From NCBI GenBank assembly GCA_905371865.1, contig CAJPNA010000019.1:1-13284 (forward strand): 13,284 nt of DNA. The letters are read 5' to 3'. The stretch's first letter is position 1. Each line of letters begins with the position of its first letter. Below the pieces are notes generated by a model, which saw only the letters and a program-made list of their open reading frames with translations, did not search any database and was not told where the DNA came from. Source of the DNA: an uncultured Carnobacterium sp. Its GTDB lineage: Bacteria > Bacillota > Bacilli > Lactobacillales > Aerococcaceae. Below, in pieces: positions 1-6,077 of this stretch. The position numbers and the translations under genes are program-made.

Positions 1-34
1 CAGTTGAAGTGCGCCGTGATCGTATGACATTTGT
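1..34 (+). repeat. Inverted partial copy of the jag KH-domain coding sequence at the window edge
   Basis: Read on the plus strand, these 34 bases are the sense strand of jag codons for T-V-E-V-R-R-D-R-M-T-F-V. They match the reverse complement of 281-314 at 32 of 34 positions. The two differences (window positions 2 and 14) both fall on third codon positions and are synonymous. The two orientations share ACAAATG at the join. This looks like a fold-back or strain-chimera assembly join rather than biology. Confidence 0.85.
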
Positions 35-726
35 TTTCTTTCATATGCTGGTAGTGGTTCTAAGTAAACAGGTTGTTTCGTTTTTAATACTTTACGAGCT
101 GTTCTTTCCGCAATTTGTTGTAATGTTTCACTACGGCGTTGACGGTAATCACCAACATCTACTTGAACAGAAATTCTTCCTTTAACAAAACGATGGACCG
201 AAACTTGAGCTAATACTTGTAACGCATTTAAAATTTTTCCATGTTTACCGATTAAAAGACCTTGTTTGTCTGTATCAAATACAAATGTCATACGATCACG
301 ACGCACTTCAACCGTTACAGTTGCTTCTGCACCATAAGTATTCGCAATTCCTTCTAAGTACGCTTTTGTTACATGAGCCGCTTCTTCTAAACGGTCTACG
401 GTTGTTTCTTCATTCTCAGAACCTTCAACATCTTCTTCGTCTTCGAAATCATCTTCAAAATCTTCCTCGAAAGATTCATCTTCAGATACTACTACTTCTT
501 CAACCGCTTTTTCTACTGCTGGTGTAGAAACTTCTTCCACAACTTCTTCTTTAACAACTGGAGTTAAAGCAACCATTGCGTCTTTTTGGCCAAAGCCAAA
601 CAATCCTTTTTTACCTTCAGTTATCACTTCAACAACTACTTCTTCTTGGGTTAATCCTAATTGACGTAATCCTTTTTGAATCGCTTTTTCTACTGAAGTA
701 TCCGTTACTTTAATAGTATTTGTCAT
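1..726 (-). CDS. jag: RNA-binding protein Jag/KhpB, C-terminus cut off by the window edge
   Basis: Cytoplasmic RNA-binding protein of the Jag/KhpB family, which in Gram-positives works with KhpA and affects cell elongation and division (family knowledge). I see 242 codons open to the edge, from an ATG at 726 with AGGAGAG just upstream. Residues 1-52 form the Jag-N domain, with the typical GKKGLFGFGQKDA run at 39-50. Residues 58-108 are a very acidic Glu/Asp linker. Residues 115-195 form a KH domain with the GxxG loop LIGKHGKIL (158-166). The R3H domain then begins (PAYERKQM, 226-233). The R3H motif needs His four residues after Arg230, but Ser is read there. That point is exactly where the sequence becomes an inverted copy of the gene's own KH region, so the last 9-10 codons are not trustworthy. 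Last gene of the rpmH-rnpA-yidC-jag run, 78 bp after yidC. Confidence 0.93.
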   Translation of the reverse strand, partial: MTNTIKVTDTSVEKAIQKGLRQLGLTQEEVVVEVITEGKKGLFGFGQKDAMVALTPVVKEEVVEEVSTPAVEKAVEEVVVSEDESFEEDFEDDFEDEEDVEGSENEETTVDRLEEAAHVTKAYLEGIANTYGAEATVTVEVRRDRMTFVFDTDKQGLLIGKHGKILNALQVLAQVSVHRFVKGRISVQVDVGDYRQRRSETLQQIAERTARKVLKTKQPVYLEPLPAYERKQMSYDHGALQL

Positions 727-804
727 CGTAAACTCTCCTACTCTTTAAAAATCATTGTTATTATCTCATGATTGAGACATTTCAACAAGATTTCTATATA
801 AGAA

Positions 805-1617
805 TTATTTTCCGTGTCTTCTCTTTGCTTTTTCAAGCGCCTTTTCACGACGTTTTTTCTCAGCGATAATCGCTTTTTGTTCTTCTTGGAATTTGAATGG
901 ATTATTTAATAGTAAAGTTTGACCTACCATAAATATGTTTCCGATTACCCAATAAAGGGATAAAGCACTTGATAAACCAAGTGACATAAATAAAATCATC
1001 ACTGGCATAATATACATCATCGCTTTACCTGCTCCACCAGTATCTTGCATTTTCATAGATAACCAACTTGTGATTAATGTTGTCACAGCAGCTAATACTG
1101 GCAAGATGAAGTATGGATCTGGTTGGTCTAATTGGAACCATAAGAAATGTCCTGTTTTTAAAACTTCTGTACGGCTAATCGCTTGATATAAGGCCATCAT
1201 TACTGGTAATTGAATTAATAATGGTAAACAACCAGCATATTGATTGATTCCTTCACGTTCATATAAAGCATTCATTTCTGCTTGAAGCATTTCTTGTGTT
1301 GCACGATCTCTAGCAGAGTATTTTTCACGTAAAGCTTTAATTTCTGGTTGAAGAACTGCTTGTTTACGTGTGCTTTGATATTGGAAGTGCATTAAAGGAA
1401 CCATGATCAAACGAGTAATAATCGTAAAGAAGATAATTCCTAACCCGTAGCTTCCTCCAAATAATTCAGATAACCAAATAATAAATTGAGATAAATTATA
1501 AAGAACAATTCTATCCCAAAAACCTGTACTAGACTCCGTAACAGGAGAAGTTCCACAGGCCGCTAAAAATAAAGTTAAAACTGCTAATGATAAAATCAAT
1601 TGACTTTTTTTCTTCAC
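805..1617 (-). CDS. yidC: Membrane protein insertase YidC/Oxa1/SpoIIIJ, lipoprotein type
   Basis: Inserts and folds membrane proteins, alone or with SecYEG, in the cytoplasmic membrane. From the GTG at 1617 the product has 270 residues. It opens with a lipoprotein signal peptide (KKK, a hydrophobic stretch, then the lipobox LAAC with Cys21). Hydrophobic segments follow at about 45-75, 140-165, 180-200 and 205-235. The conserved groove arginine is Arg69 in IITRLIMVPL. The tail is strongly basic (EKKRREKALEKAKRRHGK), as expected for ribosome contact. Start choice: GTG is preceded by AGGTGGGA at good spacing and puts the signal peptide at the N-terminus. A TTG at 1653, also after a GGTAGG, would add 12 residues (KIKYSKRWDFS) and cannot be excluded. 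It lies just after rnpA in the same transcription unit. Bacilli often carry a second yidC paralogue elsewhere. Confidence 0.94.
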   Translation of the reverse strand: MKKKSQLILSLAVLTLFLAACGTSPVTESSTGFWDRIVLYNLSQFIIWLSELFGGSYGLGIIFFTIITRLIMVPLMHFQYQSTRKQAVLQPEIKALREKYSARDRATQEMLQAEMNALYEREGINQYAGCLPLLIQLPVMMALYQAISRTEVLKTGHFLWFQLDQPDPYFILPVLAAVTTLITSWLSMKMQDTGGAGKAMMYIMPVMILFMSLGLSSALSLYWVIGNIFMVGQTLLLNNPFKFQEEQKAIIAEKKRREKALEKAKRRHGK

Positions 1618-1677
1618 TGAAAAGTCCCACCTTTTAGAATATTTAATTTTCAATGATTCCTACCTATAATAAGAATC

Positions 1678-2022
1678 TTAATTTTTAGGTAATAATGTAG
1701 CTAATTTTAAAACATGTATCATACTGCTTTTCATTTCTTGATAAGACATTTGTACGATGGGTTGACGAGCAATGACGATAAAATCTACATTTTGCGTTAA
1801 TTGATCATCCAGTTCCATAAGAATATGACGGATTCTTCTTTTGAGACGATTCCGTGTCACCGCATTTCCAAGTTTTTTACTAACTGAAATCCCCACACGA
1901 AAATGCGCTTGGGCTTCCTTATTGAACTGATAAATAACAAATTGTCGATTAGCCGTAGATTTTCCTTTATGGAATACCTGCTGAAATTCACGATCTTTTT
2001 TCACTCGATACGATTTTTTCAT
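1678..2022 (-). CDS. rnpA: Ribonuclease P protein component
   Basis: Small basic cofactor of RNase P; it binds the catalytic RNA and the 5' leader of pre-tRNA. The 114 residues are the usual family length. I see the N-terminal KKSYRVKKDREFQQVF segment, the central FRVGISVSKKLGNAV strand, and the RNR signature RNRLKRRIR at 57-65, which lies in the conserved left-handed crossover helix. The ATG at 2022 has a GGAG about 12 nt upstream. It sits between rpmH, which is separated from it by a hairpin terminator, and yidC, whose likely start is about 60 bp beyond its stop. This is the universal rpmH-rnpA order. Nothing unusual is seen in the protein. Confidence 0.97.
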   Translation of the reverse strand: MKKSYRVKKDREFQQVFHKGKSTANRQFVIYQFNKEAQAHFRVGISVSKKLGNAVTRNRLKRRIRHILMELDDQLTQNVDFIVIARQPIVQMSYQEMKSSMIHVLKLATLLPKN

Positions 2023-2059
2023 CTACTTGAATATCTCCAGTCACTCGAAATGTTTTTTT

Positions 2060-2091
2060 AAAAAAAAAGACCACTGAGACGTTCAGTGATC
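2060..2091 (-). terminator. Rho-independent terminator/attenuator between rpmH and rnpA
   Basis: On the minus strand a 9-bp stem (GATCACTGA with TCAGTGGTC, one U·G pair) and a 5-nt loop are followed by nine T. The wobble pair forms only in the minus-strand RNA; the plus-strand RNA would have a C-A mismatch there. The first stem base is the last base of the rpmH stop codon. Because rnpA, yidC and jag follow with no obvious new promoter, it probably lets only part of the transcripts through. Confidence 0.85.
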
Positions 2092-2225
2092 TAAGCTGCT
2101 AAAACTTTTCTACCTTTACGGCGTCTGCTTGCTAATACTCTACGGCCATTTTTTGTACTCATGCGTTTACGGAATCCGTGAACTTTTTGACGTTTACGTT
2201 TGCTTGGTTGATATGTTCTTTTCAT
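2091..2225 (-). CDS. rpmH: 50S ribosomal protein L34
   Basis: Small, very basic protein of the large ribosomal subunit. The 44 residues open MKRTYQPSKRKRQKVHGFR and end GRRVLASRRRKGRKVLAA, a standard full-length bacterial L34. The gene was found by reading the minus strand directly, because it is short. Its ATG follows a strong AGTAGGAGGTG Shine-Dalgarno, and a near-perfect sigma-A promoter lies about 58 bp upstream. First gene of the leftward operon, transcribed away from oriC, and followed immediately by a terminator hairpin. That arrangement gives L34 much more expression than rnpA downstream (inference). Confidence 0.98.
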   Translation of the reverse strand: MKRTYQPSKRKRQKVHGFRKRMSTKNGRRVLASRRRKGRKVLAA

Positions 2226-2266
2226 TCGATGTGCACCTCCTACTGTAAATGAAATATCTAGTCTCC

Positions 2267-2279
2267 CTAGACAGTCTAG
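2267..2279. promoter_or_regulatory. 13-bp perfect dyad over the predicted rpmH transcription start
   Basis: CTAGACAGTCTAG is a perfect dyad around a single central base, starting 4 bp downstream of the rpmH -10 box, so it covers the predicted +1. It could be an operator or chance. The flanking sequence also repeats CTAG and AGTCT. Confidence 0.4.
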
Positions 2280-2282
2280 TAC

Positions 2283-2311
2283 ATTATAAATATAAAATAT
2301 TGAATTGTCAA
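2283..2311 (-). promoter_or_regulatory. Sigma-A promoter of the rpmH operon, consensus in both boxes
   Basis: On the minus strand TTGACA (2306-2311), a 17-bp spacer, then TATAAT (2283-2288). Both hexamers match the sigma-A consensus exactly. Predicted transcription starts near 2276 and leaves a leader of about 50 nt before rpmH. Confidence 0.92.
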
Positions 2312-2403
2312 TATAAACTATCTAATGGCTAAATACTGAAGTATCATACCATAATGTCTCCAAAAATTTCTACAAATAACTGTCTTTTTGTATCGATTTT
2401 TTT

Positions 2404-2692
2404 AGTTATCAACAATCATAGTGGAAATCTCTTTTTAAAAATAACTCTTCATCCACTATTTTTCAACAACTTATCCACAAAATAACAAACTGTTTGTATA
2501 AGTCTATCCACAAATGGTGGATAAATTATTAAAATCTCTTTATATCAATAAAAACAACTGTGAATAACTTATATTTTTCTGTGTATAACTCTGTTTATTC
2601 GCTATTATTTTTATCAATTATCCACATTTTTGTGGATAATTTTATTAAAAACTTTGATTTATTGTGCTTTTCTCCATTCAATTGTGGAAAAC
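2404..2692. other. oriC: oriC, upstream DnaA-box cluster
   Basis: Gene-free, AT-rich stretch between divergent rpmH and dnaA. DnaA boxes seen against TTATNCACA: plus strand 2471-2479 and 2618-2626 (perfect) and 2504-2512 (CTATCCACA). Minus strand 2559-2567, 2580-2588 and 2631-2639 (perfect), 2516-2524 (TTATCCACC) and 2683-2691 (TTTTCCACA). A weak TTATCAACA lies at 2406-2414. The 2618/2631 pair face each other across 4 bp and form an inverted box pair. By analogy with Bacillus this is the upstream half of a bipartite origin, and it would also autoregulate dnaA. Confidence 0.93.
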
Positions 2693-2755
2693 TCCATGGA
2701 AAGATGGTAAACTGTTAACTGGATTAGAATCTTTAGAATTATAAGGAGGTGCATT

Positions 2756-4126
2756 ATGAATTCCATTCAAGATTTTTGGGATATATTATTAGAACAATTT
2801 GAAAAAACAAATTCTGAGTTTACATTTAATCATTGGATAAAACCTGCTGAACCGGTTCGTATTGAAAAAAATATTCTTTACATTAAAGTCCCTTCTCAAA
2901 CGTTTGCTAGATACTGGCAAGATAATTTATTAAGAGACATTATTGAATTTGGATATGACTATTTCAGACAATCATTCGAACCTAGATTTATTACACCAGA
3001 GTCTGATTTCGAACCATCCGTTTCTTCTTTTCAATCAAACAACATTAATATAGAAGAAAAACAGACGACTGGATTAAGTCATCCTTCTCCAACTGCGATT
3101 GAAGAAGATTCTCATTTAAATCCAAAATACACATTTGATACATTCATTATCGGGAAAGGGAACCAAATGGCTACGGCTGCTGCTCGATATGTAGCGGAAA
3201 ACCCTGGAACGGCTTATAACCCACTCTTTTTCTATGGGGGTGTAGGTCTTGGAAAAACGCATTTAATGCAAGCGATTGGGAATGATTATAAGAAGAATCA
3301 TCCAACAGCACGCGTTAAATATGTAACCAGTGAAGAGTTTATGAATGAAATGATTGCTTCCATTGGATCAAAGACACCACAAGAATTCCGCAATCGTTAT
3401 CGCAATGTGGATATTTTACTGGTCGATGATATTCAATTTTTAGCTGCAAAAGAAGCAACGCAAGAGGAATTCTTCCATACTTTTAATGCTTTATTCAATA
3501 ACCAAAAACAAATCGTACTTACTAGTGACCGACAACCAACAGAAATCAAAGCTCTTCAAGAAAGACTTGTTTCTCGTTTCGTTTCTGGTCTTCCTGTGGA
3601 TATTACTCCACCGGATTTAGAAACTCGAATTGCGATTTTACAAAATAAAGCACAATCCCTTGGATTTAATATTCCAATCGATGTACTAAGCTATGTGGCA
3701 GGACATATTCAATCAAACGTACGTGAGTTGGAAGGTGCCCTAATGCGTCTTCAAGCTTATTCTGTGATGGTTGGCGAAGATATTTCAACAGATTTAGCCG
3801 CAGAAGCTTTGAAAAATCTCCTACCAGGTGGTAAAGAAAAATTACTATCGATTCATGATATTCAAAGTGCTGTTGCCAAATATTACAATATTACTGTTGA
3901 AGATATTAAAGGGAAAAAGAGAACGAAAACAATGGTTCAACCTCGTCAAATCGCCATGTATCTTTCACGTGAATTAACGGGAAGTTCTTTACAAAAAATT
4001 GGATCTGACTTTGGTAGAGACCATTCAACCGTTCTTCATGCTTATGAAAAAATCAGCTTAGAAGTAAAAGAAAATAGTGAAACGACTCAAGTCATTAACG
4101 AAATTAAAGGATTGCTTCATCAGTAG
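2756..4126 (+). CDS. dnaA: Chromosomal replication initiator protein DnaA
   Basis: AAA+ ATPase that binds DnaA boxes, oligomerises as ATP-DnaA and opens the origin. The 456 residues are normal length. Domain I (1-85) opens NSIQDFWDILLEQFEK. A variable linker occupies about 86-120. The AAA+ core begins at NPKYTFDTFIIGKGNQMA, with Walker A GGVGLGKT at 161-168 and Walker B LLVDDIQFL (Asp224, Asp225). The RxxxR sensor region and arginine-finger area QERLVSRF follow. Domain IV ends with the DNA-recognition signature GRDHSTVLHA (420-429). The ATG is set by a strong AAGGAGGTG 5-6 nt upstream. DnaA boxes lie on both sides, so the gene is very likely autoregulated. No clear -35/-10 pair was found upstream. 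Confidence 0.99.
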   Translation: MNSIQDFWDILLEQFEKTNSEFTFNHWIKPAEPVRIEKNILYIKVPSQTFARYWQDNLLRDIIEFGYDYFRQSFEPRFITPESDFEPSVSSFQSNNINIEEKQTTGLSHPSPTAIEEDSHLNPKYTFDTFIIGKGNQMATAAARYVAENPGTAYNPLFFYGGVGLGKTHLMQAIGNDYKKNHPTARVKYVTSEEFMNEMIASIGSKTPQEFRNRYRNVDILLVDDIQFLAAKEATQEEFFHTFNALFNNQKQIVLTSDRQPTEIKALQERLVSRFVSGLPVDITPPDLETRIAILQNKAQSLGFNIPIDVLSYVAGHIQSNVRELEGALMRLQAYSVMVGEDISTDLAAEALKNLLPGGKEKLLSIHDIQSAVAKYYNITVEDIKGKKRTKTMVQPRQIAMYLSRELTGSSLQKIGSDFGRDHSTVLHAYEKISLEVKENSETTQVINEIKGLLHQ

Positions 4127-4298
4127 TCGGTGGATAACTCAAAAAATTCAAGCTATTTATCCACAATACTTATCCACAAACAAAAATGAAAGAGCTGTAG
4201 GGATTCTTCACTTTTCCACAGAATACACAGCCCCTACTACTATTACTATTTTTTTATAAATAAATTAAATATAAAAGGACATCCAAAAGGAGGAAGTT
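4127..4298 (+). other. Downstream origin half: DnaA boxes, GC patch, DnaA-trios and AT-rich unwinding element
   Basis: The dnaA-dnaN gap holds TTATCCACC on minus (4129-4137), perfect TTATCCACA on plus at 4157-4165 and 4170-4178 (13 bp apart), and TTTTCCACA at 4212-4220. Then come a short GC patch (CAGCCCC, 4228-4234) and the triplets TAC-TAC-TAT-TAC-TAT at 4235-4249. Their complement reads 3'-ATG-ATG-ATA-ATG-ATA, which fits the DnaA-trio phase 3'-G/A-A-T. An A/T-only run continues to about 4277. Box, GC patch, trios, AT tract is the order described for the Bacillus unwinding element, so strand opening probably begins here. The same T-run follows GTAGGG/CCCTAC arms and might also weakly terminate dnaA transcripts. 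Confidence 0.82.
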
Positions 4299-5456
4299 AT
4301 GAAATTTTCAGTAAACAGACAAGGATTTTTAAAAAATCTAGTCGATGTTCAACGTGCGATTCCATCAAAAACAACGATTCCAATTTTAACTGGGATTAAA
4401 TTAGTTGCAAGTGAAGAAGGATTAACATTAACAGGTAGTGATTCAGAAGTTTCTATCGAAGTATTCTTACCAATCGAAGACGAAGAATTACAATTAACAG
4501 TCCAAGAACCAGGTAGCATCGTTCTTCCTGCTCGTTTCTTTGGAGAAATCGTTAAAAAATTACCTTTAAATCTCTTCTCTATCGAAACAAACGATCAATT
4601 ACAAGCAACGATTACAGCAGGTAGTGCATCATTTACATTAAATGGTTTATCTGCAGTGGATTATCCACAATTACCTGAAATCGAAAAAAATCATGTGATT
4701 ACCATTCCTGTTCCATTATTTAGACAAGTGATTGTACAAACAGCCGTTGCCGTTTCAACAGCAGAATCTCGTCCAATCTTAACAGGGATTCATATGGTGA
4801 TTAAAGACAATCAATTAAAAGCAGTCGCAACAGACTCTCACCGTTTAAGCCAACGAATTATTCCACTACAAATGCCAGCTGGAAGTGATGCATTGACTTT
4901 CGAAATGACATTACCTGGTAAAACATTATTAGAATTATCTCGTATTATCGATGGATTAGAAACAATCGATTTTGCAATTACAGATAATCAAATCTTATTC
5001 CAAACAGAAACATTATCCTTCTATTCTCGTCTATTAGAAGGAATGTATCCTGATACAGATCGTTTAATTAACGACGGAGCGAACACTTCCATTACAGTCG
5101 TTGCAAGTGAACTTGTAGCAGCCGTAGAACGTGCTTCATTAATGTCACATACCGATAAAAACAATATTGCGACATTAACTCTTTCTCCAGAACGGATTCT
5201 ATTAACAGGGAAATCTCCTGAAGTGGGTACGGTTGAAGAAGAAATCGCTGTGGAAAACTTCGAAGGAGCTCCACTTGAAATTTCATTCAACCCAGACTAC
5301 TTAAAAGAAGCGTTGAAATTATTCGGTTCTTCAGAAGCCGTGATCAACTTCTTAGAAGCAAACCGTCCATTCACATTGAAACTAAAAGAAGACCACTCTG
5401 GTATTCCACATAGCTTCATTCAATTAGTGACACCTGTTCGTACATTCAACGGGTAA
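4299..5456 (+). CDS. dnaN: DNA polymerase III subunit beta (sliding clamp)
   Basis: Ring-shaped homodimeric clamp that tethers DNA polymerase III and docks many repair proteins. The 385 residues cover the three repeated clamp folds, roughly 1-125, 130-250 and 255-385. Characteristic stretches are SKTTIPILTGIKL near the N-terminus, the domain 2 segment AVSTAESRPILTGIHM with TDSHRLSQR, and the C-terminal SFIQLVTPVRTFNG. The C-terminal PVR/TF segment lines the peptide-binding pocket in this family. The ATG follows AAGGAGGAAG at ideal spacing. It lies 172 bp after dnaA across the unwinding element and ends in its own strong terminator, so it is separate from the recF-gyr unit. No promoter was resolved in the AT tract ahead of it. 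Confidence 0.99.
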   Translation: MKFSVNRQGFLKNLVDVQRAIPSKTTIPILTGIKLVASEEGLTLTGSDSEVSIEVFLPIEDEELQLTVQEPGSIVLPARFFGEIVKKLPLNLFSIETNDQLQATITAGSASFTLNGLSAVDYPQLPEIEKNHVITIPVPLFRQVIVQTAVAVSTAESRPILTGIHMVIKDNQLKAVATDSHRLSQRIIPLQMPAGSDALTFEMTLPGKTLLELSRIIDGLETIDFAITDNQILFQTETLSFYSRLLEGMYPDTDRLINDGANTSITVVASELVAAVERASLMSHTDKNNIATLTLSPERILLTGKSPEVGTVEEEIAVENFEGAPLEISFNPDYLKEALKLFGSSEAVINFLEANRPFTLKLKEDHSGIPHSFIQLVTPVRTFNG

Positions 5457-5476
5457 TCATAGAGAATCAAACTTTC

Positions 5477-5511
5477 ACTCGAGCTTTCGTTTTGAAGGCT
5501 CGAGTTTTTTT
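5477..5511 (+). terminator. Rho-independent terminator of dnaN
   Basis: ACTCGAGCTTTC pairs with GAAGGCTCGAGT (12 bp, one T·G) around a 5-nt loop, followed by seven T. It starts 21 bp after the dnaN stop. Confidence 0.93.
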
Positions 5512-5535
5512 ATTTTCAACTCTATTTTTGCATTT

Positions 5536-5567
5536 GCCCGAAATTCACTTATAAGTGAATTTTGGGC
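5536..5567. repeat. 32-bp near-perfect palindrome
   Basis: Left arm GCCCGAAATTCACTTA and right arm TAAGTGAATTTTGGGC are complementary at 15 of 16 positions, with only a G/T mismatch, and there is no spacer. With no loop and no T-run it is a poor terminator. It could be a protein-binding dyad or one end of a small repeat element. Confidence 0.8.
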
Positions 5568-5706
5568 AGCACGATTTTGGGGAGATTTTAGCTCCAAAAA
5601 TCTAAAATTTTGAAAAAATCCTATTAAATTTTGTTTTTTGTTTTTTTAGGCTTTTTTGATGTTTTTGCCTCAAAATTGAAATAACCCCCTAAAATTTGCA
5701 ATTTCT
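5568..5706. other. AT-rich intergenic stretch with nested inverted repeats
   Basis: No gene is seen here. Weak nested arms include ATTTTAG/CTAAAAT near 5585-5608, TTTTAGGC (5644-5651) with GCCTCAAAA (5667-5675, one bulge), and the alternative AATTTTG (5627-5633) with CAAAATT (5671-5677). Long T-runs separate the arms. Function unknown; it may be the debris of a repeat element together with the palindrome just upstream. Confidence 0.5.
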
Positions 5707-5735
5707 TTGCGAAAAGCTTATAAAAAATGTATAAT
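5707..5735 (+). promoter_or_regulatory. Likely sigma-A promoter for yaaA-recF-gyrB-gyrA
   Basis: TTGCGA (5707-5712, 4 of 6 to consensus), a 17-bp spacer, then TATAAT (5730-5735). It is the best promoter between the dnaN terminator and yaaA, and leaves a leader of about 80 nt. Confidence 0.7.
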
Positions 5736-5822
5736 AATCTAGAGTTATTCTACTTAAAAATATGTGAGCATGCATGAGTTTAATGGAGTTCTCACCAATA
5801 TCCATTAGAAAAGAGGAAGTTC

Positions 5823-6077
5823 ATGACAACTATCGTATCGATCTCTGATGAGTACATTACATTAGGGCAATTTTTAAAATATATTGACGTCATTACAACG
5901 GGCGGACAAGCAAAATGGTACCTGCAAGAATATACAGTTTTTGTAGATGGAGAGTTAGAAAATCGACGTGGTAGAAAATTATATCCGAATACACGTGTCG
6001 AAATACCTGATGAGGGTATTTTTATTGTGAAAGAAATGAAATCGGATGAAAATGATTTGAACACACATGACGCATGA
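5823..6077 (+). CDS. yaaA: S4-domain RNA-binding protein YaaA/RlbA family
   Basis: Small S4-domain protein found between dnaN and recF in most Bacillota. The family is implicated in RNA or ribosome binding, but its precise role is unsettled. The 84 residues contain the S4 core: ITLGQFLKYIDVITTGGQAKWYLQEYTVFVDGE..NRRGRKLYP, about residues 12-60. This has the usual G-Q-A-K helix and V-x-V-D-G-E turn. ATG start after AGAGGAAG. Its TGA stop overlaps the recF ATG as ATGA, so the two are translationally coupled. Confidence 0.95.
   Translation: MTTIVSISDEYITLGQFLKYIDVITTGGQAKWYLQEYTVFVDGELENRRGRKLYPNTRVEIPDEGIFIVKEMKSDENDLNTHDA

Noticed and set aside
285..527. 80-codon Leu/His-rich frame opposite jag
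   Set aside because: Antisense shadow of the acidic Glu/Asp linker of jag, which reads as Leu/Ser/His on the other strand.
2680..2750. dnaA promoter
   Set aside because: Several weak hexamers (TTGTGG, TAGAAT, TATAAG) are present, but no -35/-10 pair with proper spacing was convincing.
4077..4259. 60-codon frame overlapping the dnaA end
   Set aside because: It runs out of frame through the end of dnaA into DnaA boxes and the unwinding element and has no SD.
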